The notes under the pieces were generated by a model that searched no databases, was not told the origin of the DNA, and saw only the letters and a list, made by a program, of their open reading frames with translations. DNA of 20,083 nt from Burkholderiales bacterium (GTDB lineage Bacteria > Pseudomonadota > Gammaproteobacteria > Burkholderiales > Burkholderiaceae), in NCBI GenBank assembly GCA_947372535.1, contig CANBUA010000052.1:1-20083 (forward strand), written 5' to 3'. The translations under genes and the position numbers were made by a program. Positions 1-8,701 of the stretch are shown here, in pieces; position 1 is the stretch's first letter; every line of letters begins with the position of its first letter.

Positions 1-270
1 GACGGCGTGGAAAACAAGATCCACCCGGGCGAAGCCGCCAGCAAGGATCTGTACCATCTGCCGCCCGAGGAAGATGCACTGATCCCAACCGTCTGCCACA
101 GCCTGGATCAAGCGCTGGAATACTTGGACAAGGACCGTGCGTTCCTGACGAAGGGTGGCGTGTTCACCGATTCGTACATCGATGCTTACATCGAGCTGAA
201 GATGCAGGAAGTCACGCGCTTCCGCATGGCCACGCACCCGATCGAGTTCGACATGTACTACAGCCTGTGA
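1..270 (+). CDS. glnA: Glutamine synthetase type I, C-terminal 89 residues (5' partial)
   Basis: The reading frame is open from the first base, so the gene begins upstream of the window. The product condenses glutamate, ammonia and ATP to glutamine in the cytoplasm as a dodecamer. The visible tail matches bacterial [11 protein letters not shown], then DLYHLPPEE, then [16 protein letters not shown], ending in [11 protein letters not shown]. The tyrosine at bases 52-54, in the LYHLPPEE motif, corresponds to the tyrosine adenylylated by GlnE in E. coli (Y397/398), so this enzyme is probably under adenylylation control. It is followed by a strong terminator and, further on, by ntrB-ntrC, the usual neighbours of glnA. 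An internal GTG at base 7 is not the start. Confidence 0.97.
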   Translation, partial: DGVENKIHPGEAASKDLYHLPPEEDALIPTVCHSLDQALEYLDKDRAFLTKGGVFTDSYIDAYIELKMQEVTRFRMATHPIEFDMYYSL

Positions 271-290
271 TCCTTCAGGGATGACAGCAA

Positions 291-314
291 GGCGTGGCCC
301 GAACAGGCCACGCC
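291..314 (+). repeat. Perfect 9-bp inverted repeat after glnA
   Basis: GGCGTGGCC (291-299) and GGCCACGCC (306-314) are exact reverse complements around a 6-nt loop. No T-run follows, so alone it is not an intrinsic terminator. It lies 8 nt before the real terminator hairpin and probably protects the glnA mRNA 3' end or assists termination. Confidence 0.6.
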
Positions 315-322
315 GCACGACC

Positions 323-348
323 AAGGGCGACGCAAGTCGCCCTTTTTT
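323..348 (+). terminator. Intrinsic terminator of glnA
   Basis: AAGGGCGA (323-330) pairs perfectly with TCGCCCTT (337-344) across a 6-nt loop. The T-run at 343-348 follows. This separates glnA from the downstream secreted-protein and ntrBC genes. Confidence 0.88.
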
Positions 349-483
349 CATGGCGGGCGTTTCCCGCATGCTTTCAATCCGTGTCGGCGATGCCCCCCCG
401 CCCGTGCGTTGTATCAGCTGCGGCGTCGTCCTCAGGGCGTCACCCGTTGAAGGCATACTAGGCTCATGAATGAAGGATCGATG

Positions 484-1029
484 ATGAAACACTGGCAAGC
501 TGTGGCGCTGGCCGGGGCGTTGATGGCCACCTCCCTGGTCACGCATGCCCAGGAGAAGTCCGTGTACCGCTGCCCGGGCAACCTTTACACGGATGCCCTG
601 TCGGCCAAGGAAGCCATCGCCAAGGGTTGCAAGACGCTCGAAGGCACGCCGATCACCATCATCCAGTCGCCAGTGCGGCCTGCCGCGAAGTCGGCGGCGT
701 CCGGTGGTGGTGGCAGCAATTCGGGCGGTGACAAGGTCTCCGCTCAGGACCAGAAAGCCCGCGATGCCGATGCGCGCCAGATCCTCGACGCGGAGTTGCG
801 CAAGGAAGAAGAAGCCTTGGCGGGCTTGCGCAAGGAATACAACAATGGCGAGCCCGAGCGCCGTGGCGATGAGCGCAATTTTCAGAAGTACATCGACCGG
901 ACCAATGAGTTGAGGAATGCCATCACGCGCAAGGAAGCCGACCTGGCGTCCATCCGTCGTGAACTGAGCAAGCTGGGTCAGCCTTCGATCACCATGTCGG
1001 CGCCGCCCAGCGCGCCCGGCCTGAAGTGA
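484..1029 (+). CDS. Exported coiled-coil protein of unknown function (glnA-ntrB intergenic gene)
   Basis: I cannot assign a function. I chose the ATG at 484 (181 aa) because AGGA at 473-476 lies about 7 nt upstream and because it gives a classical signal peptide: MKHW, a hydrophobic core VALAGALMA, and a likely cleavage site THA|QE. In-frame ATGs at 466 and 481 are alternatives. The mature protein starts with a small block (VYRCPGNLYTDALSAKEAIAKGC) with two cysteines, resembling DUF4124-like periplasmic proteins. A Gly/Ser linker follows, then a charged helical stretch rich in Glu, Arg and Lys (roughly residues 85-165) that is probably coiled coil, and a Pro-rich tail. It ends 10 nt before ntrB, so it is likely cotranscribed with ntrBC, although a periplasmic protein has no evident role in nitrogen signalling. 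Confidence 0.85.
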   Translation: MKHWQAVALAGALMATSLVTHAQEKSVYRCPGNLYTDALSAKEAIAKGCKTLEGTPITIIQSPVRPAAKSAASGGGGSNSGGDKVSAQDQKARDADARQILDAELRKEEEALAGLRKEYNNGEPERRGDERNFQKYIDRTNELRNAITRKEADLASIRRELSKLGQPSITMSAPPSAPGLK

Positions 1030-1039
1030 TGCTCATGCC

Positions 1040-2191
1040 ATGACGATGCGCAACTCTCCCTCTCTTGGCCGCCAGCACAGCGTCGCGCGTGGCGGCTCGC
1101 GTGTTGATCCCAGTGAGGTTTCTCGCCTGCTGCCCACGGGGGTCGAGGCATTCGACCACCTGGCCACCATGGTCGCCGTGATCGAGCCCGATGGCCAGTG
1201 CCTGTTCGCCAACGTGGCCTTCGAGGAAGAGCTGGGCCTGTCACGCCGCAGCGTCCTGCGCGAATCCATTTTCGACTGGTTCGAAGAGCCGGCCTTGCTG
1301 CAGGACGTGGTAGCCGCCGTGGCGTCCAACGAATACGCCACCAGTCGCCTGGAGGCCCGCCTCAAGCGCCATCCCAATGTGTTTTCTGATCCCTTGCCCG
1401 TGCAGGTTCTGGTCACGCGCATGGAGCATGGTGATCTGGTGGTCATCGAGTTGGTCGAGGTCGAGCAGCAGACCAAGCAGGAGCGCGAGGAGCGCACGCT
1501 CGATCAGGTCCAGGCCAATAAAGAGTTGATTCGCAACCTGGCCCACGAGATCAAGAACCCGCTGGGCGGCATCCGTGGCTCGGCGCAACTGCTCCAAATG
1601 GAGCTGGAATCGAAGGCGCTGACCGAGTACACGCAGGTCATCATCCATGAGGCCGATCGCCTGCAATCGCTGGTCGATCGCCTGCTGGCGCCGCATCGCC
1701 GGCCCCACATGGTGGGCGACGTCAACATCCACGAGGTCTGTGAGCGCGTCCGTTCGCTCATCCTGGCCGAGTTCCCGCGCGGCCTCAAAGTCTGGCGCGA
1801 CTATGACACCTCGCTGCCGGAATTCCGCGGCGACCGCGAGCAGCTCATCCAGGCCCTGCTCAACATCGCGCACAACGCGGCTCAGGCCCTGGCTGAACGC
1901 GTCACGCAGGGCGATGCGCTGATCACCTTGCGCACCCGCGTGGCCCGCCGCGTCACCATCAATCGGCATCTGCACCGGTTGGCACTGGTCTTGCATATTG
2001 AGGACAACGGCCCAGGTATTCCTGAGTCCTTGCGTGATCGAATCTTCTACCCGCTCGTGTCGGGCCGGGAGGGCGGATCCGGCTTGGGACTGACCTTGGC
2101 TCAAACCTTCGTTCAACAGCACCACGGCACCATCGAATGCGAGAGCGAACCCGGACACACGGTCTTCCGAATCCTGATTCCGCTGCCTTGA
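1040..2191 (+). CDS. ntrB: Nitrogen regulation sensor histidine kinase/phosphatase NtrB (GlnL)
   Basis: Cytoplasmic kinase of the NtrB-NtrC system, 383 aa, without membrane segments. In the known family it phosphorylates NtrC when nitrogen is short, and PII protein switches it to phosphatase. Domains in order: N-terminal PAS-like sensor (about 35-145); dimerisation and phosphoacceptor helix with NLAHEIKNPLGG, His169 being the phosphorylated residue; and the HATPase domain with N-box NIAHNAAQA (275-283), G1 box DNGPGIP (322-328) and G2 box GSGLGL (346-351). The ATG at 1040 lies 10 nt after the preceding stop. It is followed 67 nt later by its partner ntrC. Length is close to other betaproteobacterial NtrB and a little longer than E. 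coli GlnL (349 aa). Confidence 0.95.
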   Translation: MTMRNSPSLGRQHSVARGGSRVDPSEVSRLLPTGVEAFDHLATMVAVIEPDGQCLFANVAFEEELGLSRRSVLRESIFDWFEEPALLQDVVAAVASNEYATSRLEARLKRHPNVFSDPLPVQVLVTRMEHGDLVVIELVEVEQQTKQEREERTLDQVQANKELIRNLAHEIKNPLGGIRGSAQLLQMELESKALTEYTQVIIHEADRLQSLVDRLLAPHRRPHMVGDVNIHEVCERVRSLILAEFPRGLKVWRDYDTSLPEFRGDREQLIQALLNIAHNAAQALAERVTQGDALITLRTRVARRVTINRHLHRLALVLHIEDNGPGIPESLRDRIFYPLVSGREGGSGLGLTLAQTFVQQHHGTIECESEPGHTVFRILIPLP

Positions 2192-2258
2192 GCAGCGGGC
2201 CGGGGCGTCTGGTTCAAGGCGATGATGAGGTGACGGGTGCATCCACTCACAGGCCGGC

Positions 2259-3866
<1,608 letters not shown>

Positions 3867-3963
3867 GGAATGAGCAAGCTCAGGCGTGAAACGCATTTGA
3901 GGGCGGGGGAACCTTTACGCAAGGCCCCTACACTCATCAGCTTCATGAACGACCTTGCAGACC

Positions 3964-6825
3964 ATGACAGCTCCCAAGCGTTTGATCAGTTCCGCCCGTC
4001 GCCTTGCCGGTCCACCCGTCAAGCTGTCGCATCCGTCACACGCCTGCCTGGCCTTGTGCCTGGCCATCGCCCTGGCGCCCGTGTCGCTGTCCGCCCAGGC
4101 TGCGCCCAAGGCATCTCCGGCGGCGGCCAGCAGCACCGCCAGTCAGGCCGCCGCCACGAAATCTGCCGTGGCTCTGCAGCAGGTGACGTCGGTCGAGGGC
4201 ATCACGGAATACCGCCTGCCCAACGGCCTGCAGGTGCTGTTGATCCCAGATGACTCCAAGCCCACGACGACCGTCAATGTGACCTACCGCGTCGGTTCGC
4301 GCCAGGAAAACTATGGCGAGACCGGCATGGCGCATTTGCTGGAGCATTTGCTGTTCAAGGGCACGCCGCGCCACCCCAATGTCTGGGCCGATTTCAACCA
4401 GCGCGGTTTCCAGGCCAATGGCAGCACCTGGTTCGACCGGACCAATTACTTCGCTAGCTTTGCCGCCAACGAGGACAACCTGCATTGGTACCTGCAATGG
4501 CAGGCCGATGCCATGGTCAACAGCTTCATCGCCCGCAAGGACCTCGACAGTGAAATGACCGTGGTCCGCAATGAGATGGAGATGGGCGAGAACGACCCCA
4601 GCCGCATCCTGCTGGGCAAGACCCTGGCGGCCATGTACCAGTGGCACAACTATGGCAAGACCACCATCGGGGCACGGGCCGACGTCGAAGGCGTGGACAT
4701 CTCCCATCTGCAAGCCTTCTATCACCGCTATTACCAGCCCGACAACGCCACGCTGATCGTCTCCGGCAAGTTCGACCAAGCCAAGGTGCTGGGCTGGGTG
4801 CAGCAGTACTTCGGTCCCTTGCCCAAGGCCAAAGAGCCCTATCCCAAGCAATACACGCTGGAGTCGATCCAGGATGGCGAACGCTCGGTGACCCTGCGTC
4901 GCGTGGGCGGTACGCCACTGCTTTATGCGGGCTACCACGTGATGCCAGGCGCACACGCCGATTTCGCGGCCGTGGAGGTGCTGGGGCTGATCCTGGCTGA
5001 CACGCCGTCGGGCCGCCTGCACAAGCAGTTGACCGAGAAAAAACTGGCGGCCGAGGTCTTCAGCTTTTCAGAAGGCTTGTTCGATCCAGGCTTTGTGCTG
5101 CTGGGCGCACAGTTGGATCCGCAGCAGGACCCTGATGTGGCCAGCAAGGCTTTGCTGAGCGTGATCGAGTCGGTCTCCCGCGAGCCCATCACGGCCGAGG
5201 AGCTGGCCCGTGCCAAGGCCAAATGGCTCAATGGCTGGGACCAAGGCTTTGCCGACCCTCAGCATGTGGGCGTGGCGCTGTCCGAGTCCGTGGCCCAAGG
5301 TGATTGGCGTCTGTTCTTCCTAACGCGTGACCGCATCAAGGCCTTGACCCTGGCCGATGTGCAACGGGTCGCCAACGAAGTGTTCCTATCCTCCAACCGC
5401 ACGCTCGGACAGTACGTGCCCACGGCGACCCCGCAACGTGCGCCCGCACCGGCCCGCGTCGATGTGGCAGCCGTGTTCAAGGGCTTCAAGGGTGCGGCGC
5501 AAGCGGCCCAGGTGGAGCAATTCGATGCCAGCCCTGCCAACATCGATGCGCGCACGCAGCGTTTCACGCTGGCGCCAGGCTTGAAGGTGGCTTTGCTGCC
5601 CAAGGGCACGCGCGGGGAAGCCGTCAAGGCCAACCTGACGCTGCGCTTTGGCGATGAGCAGTCGCTCAAGGGTTGGGGGGACAATCCGTCGGCCTTGGGT
5701 GCATTGATGGACAAGGGCACAGCCACTTTGACGCGTCAACAGGTTCAGGACCGCCTGGACGCCTTGCAGTCACAAATCGCCATCAGCGTGGGTACGGGGC
5801 AGTTGAGTGTGGGCATCACCTCGCGCAAGCAGCAGTTGCCGGCGGTGATTGAATTGCTGGGGCAGTTGCTGCGCCAACCGGCTTTGCCGGCCGATGTGCT
5901 TGATGAGATTCGACGCCAGGCTTTGGCGAGCCTGGAAGATCAGCGCAAAGAGCCCGAAGCAGTTTTGCAAAATGCCTTGGCCCGGCAAGGTAATCCCTAT
6001 CCTCGCGGCGATGTGCGCCATGCCCGCACTTTCGATGAAATCGAAGCCGATTGGCGTGCGGTGGACATGGCCAAAATCAAGGCATTCCAGGCTCGCTTTC
6101 TCGGTGCCTCGGATGCCCAGTTTGCGGCCGTGGGGGATTTTGATGCGCCGGCCGTCAAACAGGCTTTGAGCAAAGCATTCGAAGGCTGGGTCAGCCCTTC
6201 GTCATATGCGCGCGTGCCCGATCCCTTGATCCAGGTAGCGCCAGTTCGTATTGAATTGCGGACGCCAGACAAACAAAACGCCACCTTGTCGATGACTTTG
6301 AGCTTGCCCTTGAATGACCGGCATCCCGATTATCCGGCCTTGATGCTGGCCAATCATTTGCTGGGCGGCGGCGGCGATTCCAGATTCTGGAATCGTGTCC
6401 GGGAAAAAGAGGGGCTTTCTTACAACGTTTACAGCGCCATACAGTGGAATCCCATCGACGAGAACTCCGAATGGCAAGCCAATGCCATCTTTGCGCCGCA
6501 AAACCGGGACAAAGTGGAAAAGGCGATGAAGGAAGAATTGGAAAAGGCTTTAAAGGAAGGCTTCACGCAGAAAGAACTGGATGCCGGCCGCAAGGGGCTG
6601 CTCAATTTCCGTCGCTTGGGTCGTGCTCAAGACGGTCGCCTGGCTTCAGGCTGGGTCAGCAATTTGTATTTGAATCGGACATTTGCAGAGTCGGCCAAGG
6701 TGGATGCGGCCCTGGAGACATTGACGCTTGCTCAAGTCAATGAGGCTTTCCGGCGCCATGTCAATCCAGCGCAATTCGTCTCAGGGGTGGCGGGGGATTT
6801 CCCGCCTGCCACGACCAAGCCCTGA
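3964..6825 (+). CDS. Exported two-domain M16 family zinc metallopeptidase
   Basis: Pitrilysin/insulinase-type peptidase, 953 aa from the ATG at 3964; a TTG at 3955 is the alternative start and neither has a strong ribosome site. The N-terminus has a long basic region and then a hydrophobic core (CLALCLAIALAPVSL) ending at SAQA|AP, so it is probably periplasmic. The catalytic half carries the inverted zinc motif HLLEH (H124, E127, H128) and the distal ligand region RNEMEMGEND (Glu near 204). The second half (about 530-950) lacks HxxEH, as usual for the inactive M16 partner domain, but keeps the substrate-clamp sequence RVREKEGLSY (near 811-820). Both halves sit in one chain, as in pitrilysin or PqqL, rather than as two genes. 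Likely role is degradation of small peptides in the periplasm. The 3' third uses more TTG, GAT and AAT codons than the 5' part. Confidence 0.93.
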   Translation: MTAPKRLISSARRLAGPPVKLSHPSHACLALCLAIALAPVSLSAQAAPKASPAAASSTASQAAATKSAVALQQVTSVEGITEYRLPNGLQVLLIPDDSKPTTTVNVTYRVGSRQENYGETGMAHLLEHLLFKGTPRHPNVWADFNQRGFQANGSTWFDRTNYFASFAANEDNLHWYLQWQADAMVNSFIARKDLDSEMTVVRNEMEMGENDPSRILLGKTLAAMYQWHNYGKTTIGARADVEGVDISHLQAFYHRYYQPDNATLIVSGKFDQAKVLGWVQQYFGPLPKAKEPYPKQYTLESIQDGERSVTLRRVGGTPLLYAGYHVMPGAHADFAAVEVLGLILADTPSGRLHKQLTEKKLAAEVFSFSEGLFDPGFVLLGAQLDPQQDPDVASKALLSVIESVSREPITAEELARAKAKWLNGWDQGFADPQHVGVALSESVAQGDWRLFFLTRDRIKALTLADVQRVANEVFLSSNRTLGQYVPTATPQRAPAPARVDVAAVFKGFKGAAQAAQVEQFDASPANIDARTQRFTLAPGLKVALLPKGTRGEAVKANLTLRFGDEQSLKGWGDNPSALGALMDKGTATLTRQQVQDRLDALQSQIAISVGTGQLSVGITSRKQQLPAVIELLGQLLRQPALPADVLDEIRRQALASLEDQRKEPEAVLQNALARQGNPYPRGDVRHARTFDEIEADWRAVDMAKIKAFQARFLGASDAQFAAVGDFDAPAVKQALSKAFEGWVSPSSYARVPDPLIQVAPVRIELRTPDKQNATLSMTLSLPLNDRHPDYPALMLANHLLGGGGDSRFWNRVREKEGLSYNVYSAIQWNPIDENSEWQANAIFAPQNRDKVEKAMKEELEKALKEGFTQKELDAGRKGLLNFRRLGRAQDGRLASGWVSNLYLNRTFAESAKVDAALETLTLAQVNEAFRRHVNPAQFVSGVAGDFPPATTKP

Positions 6826-6850
6826 CGGAAGCAACATCGGATGGATGCAA

Positions 6851-6882
6851 CATGAAAAAGGCCCCTGAGGGCCTTTTTCATG
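6851..6882. terminator. Bidirectional intrinsic terminator between the M16 peptidase and hns-like gene
   Basis: A perfect 14-bp stem (6851-6864 with 6869-6882) closes on a 4-nt CTGA loop. The arms contain AAAAAGGCC and GGCCTTTTT, so both strands read as a GC hairpin followed by a T-run. The flanking genes converge here, which fits termination in both directions. Confidence 0.9.
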
Positions 6883-6939
6883 AACTGTTGCTGAAGGCTC
6901 GAAGCGCCTCGAAGGCGAATGAGCCAAGAACACAGAAAA

Positions 6940-7266
6940 TCAAATGGTGAAGTCTTCCAATTTCTTGCCGGTGGCCAGGGCAGCCTGGATCCACTTGGGT
7001 TGCAGGCCGCGGCCAGTCCAGGTTTCACCGGTGGCTGGGTTCTTGAACTTGGGAGCCACCTTGCGGCCAGCGGAGGCAGACGGGGCCTTGCCAGCCTTGC
7101 CGCCCAGGTCGGCCACGGTCAGGCCGTGCTCGGCCATCAGCGATTTGATTTGGCCAATGACGCCGGAACGTTCAGCGCGGCGTGCGTCGGTCAAGGCTTT
7201 TTCAAGTTCAGCGGCTTGTTTGTCCAGGGCGGCTTTTTGTGCCAGCAGATTTTGATAACTTGTCAT
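6940..7266 (-). CDS. H-NS-like nucleoid-associated DNA-binding protein
   Basis: Small (108 aa) H-NS-family protein of the Burkholderiales type. Residues 1-50 form a charged helical, coiled-coil oligomerisation region. An Ala/Gly/Lys linker follows. The C-terminal DNA-binding motif is FKNPATGETWTGRGLQPKWI (74-93), with the TGRG minor-groove loop near 84-87. Such proteins bind AT-rich DNA and silence acquired genes. The start is well supported: AAAGGACATTCAC precedes the ATG at 7266, putting AGGA about 8 nt upstream. It is monocistronic, with its own promoter at 7376-7405 and the terminator at 6851-6882. The motif position often occupied by a second arginine (GRGR) is leucine here (GRGL). Confidence 0.93.
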   Translation of the reverse strand: MTSYQNLLAQKAALDKQAAELEKALTDARRAERSGVIGQIKSLMAEHGLTVADLGGKAGKAPSASAGRKVAPKFKNPATGETWTGRGLQPKWIQAALATGKKLEDFTI

Positions 7267-7290
7267 GTGAATGTCCTTTTGAGGTTAGAC

Positions 7291-7310
7291 CCGGGTCTTG
7301 AAAGGCCCGG
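7291..7310 (-). promoter_or_regulatory. Small hairpin in the hns-like 5' UTR
   Basis: CCGGG (7291-7295) and CCCGG (7306-7310) pair across a 10-nt loop, immediately upstream of the ribosome site at 7274-7280 as read on the minus strand. It may modulate translation or be incidental. Confidence 0.3.
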
Positions 7311-7375
7311 TGTTGGAGCGCGCGGTCATGGTTATGTCAGTGGCGAAAAGCATGGCCGGCGGTAGCAGCGGGTGA

Positions 7376-7405
7376 ATTCTAACCAGAAATTATTGAACCT
7401 TGCAA
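7376..7405 (-). promoter_or_regulatory. Sigma-70-type promoter of the hns-like gene
   Basis: On the minus strand, TTGCAA (7405-7400) and TAGAAT (7381-7376) are separated by 18 bp. They match 4/6 and 5/6 of the -35 and -10 consensus. The region is AT-rich compared with its surroundings. The predicted start near 7369 gives a 5' UTR of about 100 nt. Confidence 0.5.
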
Positions 7406-7451
7406 ATAAGGGATCCCGCCTGCTCGCCAAGACCGTCAATATCAGCGCTGG

Positions 7452-8657
7452 TTAACGGCCTTCGCTGGCCACAACCTGGGCAACCGCACGACCTAATTCA
7501 ACCACCGCCAAAGCGTAGTAGCTGGATTGGTTGTATCGGGTCAGGGCATAGAAGTTTGCCGTGCCGGCCACGTAAGTGGGTTCTGCGCCGCCGTTGTAAA
7601 GCTGCACCAGGGCCAGCAGGCCGGGATGATTCTGCCCGGTGATATCGAGCAAGGCGCCTTCTTGCTGCAATTGCGAGGCCGAGAAGCTGGGCAGGATATC
7701 TGGCGCGAGCAAGCGGGCGAGTGCTGCTTCATCCTTGGGCGGTATGACGCTGTAATGGGTCGGCATGCCGCGTTGCCAGCCATTTTGTGCCAAGTATCTG
7801 GCCACGCTGCCAATGGCATCGCTGGCGCCATTGCGCAGATCGATCCGGCCATCGCCGTCATAGTCCACCGCAAATCGGCGGAAAGAGCTGGGCATGAATT
7901 GCGGCAAACCCATGGCTCCTGCATATGAGCCCAGCACGCTGGTGGGGTCGAGGTCCTGTTCGGCGACCATTCTCAAAAATTGCCCCAACTCTTCCTGAAA
8001 GAAAGCGCTGCGGTCACTGCGGCCTTTTGGGAAATCAAGGCTGAGGGTGCTCAACACATCCAGCACGCGGAAATTGCCCGTTTGGCGGCCATAAATCGTT
8101 TCCACGCCGATCACGCCCACGAGGATGTCCATCGGCACGCCATACTCAGTCTGAGCCCTTTGCAAGGCGGCGACATTGGCGCGCCAGAATGCCGTGCCGG
8201 CCTTGATGCGGATGGGCTCGATGAAGCGGGTTCGGTAGACGCCCCAATCTTTGGCGCCGGGGCTGGCGGCTGGCATGATCAGCTTGGCGACAGTGGCATT
8301 GTTCTGAGCCTGTGCCAGCACGGAGCTGACCCAGGCCGCATCCAGTTGCTGCTTTTCCGCCAAGCGCTCGGCCAGGGCTTTGGCCTCGGGGCGCCACGCG
8401 TAGCTGTTGGCGGGCGGGTTCACTGGTGCGCTCAGCGGCGGCAGGGCCTTGCGGGGCAGGGCGGGTGCGGGTGGTGGGACGGTGGTGGCGATTTCAACCG
8501 GCGGCACAGGGATGGACAAAACAGGGGCCTGTGCTGTGCGCGTGCTGCTGCAGCCCGTGAGCAAGGCGGCCATGAGCCAGGTCAATGAGGTGAGGGCGCG
8601 GGCGGGCCCGGCAAAGGGGCGGACAAGGATGCCAGGAGAGGCAAGCTGAAAAGTCAT
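7452..8657 (-). CDS. mltB: MltB-type membrane-bound lytic murein transglycosylase (lipoprotein)
   Basis: Cleaves peptidoglycan glycan strands between MurNAc and GlcNAc with formation of 1,6-anhydroMurNAc. I chose the ATG at 8657 (401 aa) because it gives a lipoprotein signal: a hydrophobic core, then LLTGC with the lipidated Cys at 36. A TTG at 8705 would add 16 residues. A Pro/Ala-rich tether (41-84) follows. The SLT domain has VGVIGVETIYGRQTG with catalytic Glu186, and GSYAGAMGLPQFMPSSFRR plus DYDGDGRIDL (243-274), all diagnostic of the MltB family. It is the last gene of the moxR-DUF58-tgpA-mltB run. Length is typical for MltB family members with an N-terminal tether. Confidence 0.94.
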   Translation of the reverse strand: MTFQLASPGILVRPFAGPARALTSLTWLMAALLTGCSSTRTAQAPVLSIPVPPVEIATTVPPPAPALPRKALPPLSAPVNPPANSYAWRPEAKALAERLAEKQQLDAAWVSSVLAQAQNNATVAKLIMPAASPGAKDWGVYRTRFIEPIRIKAGTAFWRANVAALQRAQTEYGVPMDILVGVIGVETIYGRQTGNFRVLDVLSTLSLDFPKGRSDRSAFFQEELGQFLRMVAEQDLDPTSVLGSYAGAMGLPQFMPSSFRRFAVDYDGDGRIDLRNGASDAIGSVARYLAQNGWQRGMPTHYSVIPPKDEAALARLLAPDILPSFSASQLQQEGALLDITGQNHPGLLALVQLYNGGAEPTYVAGTANFYALTRYNQSSYYALAVVELGRAVAQVVASEGR

Positions 8658-8701
8658 CGGGCGCCTGAGATGGGTTTGGACGGCCCTGAGTTTGCACCAG
8701 C

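Noticed and set aside
454..459. CATACT as a -10 element for the glnA-ntrB intergenic gene
   Set aside because: No acceptable -35 hexamer occurs at 16-18 bp upstream, so the promoter of that gene remains unplaced.
2192..2258. Search for a sigma-54 (-24/-12) site between ntrB and ntrC
   Set aside because: No GG-N10-GC arrangement with acceptable flanks was seen.
3897..3934. Possible promoter TTGAGG/TACACT upstream of the M16 gene
   Set aside because: The spacing is 26 bp, too long for a sigma-70 promoter, and no better pair was found.
3870..4253. 127-codon plus-strand frame after ntrC
   Set aside because: It overlaps the signal-peptide region of the M16 gene in another frame, with no motifs and no ribosome site.
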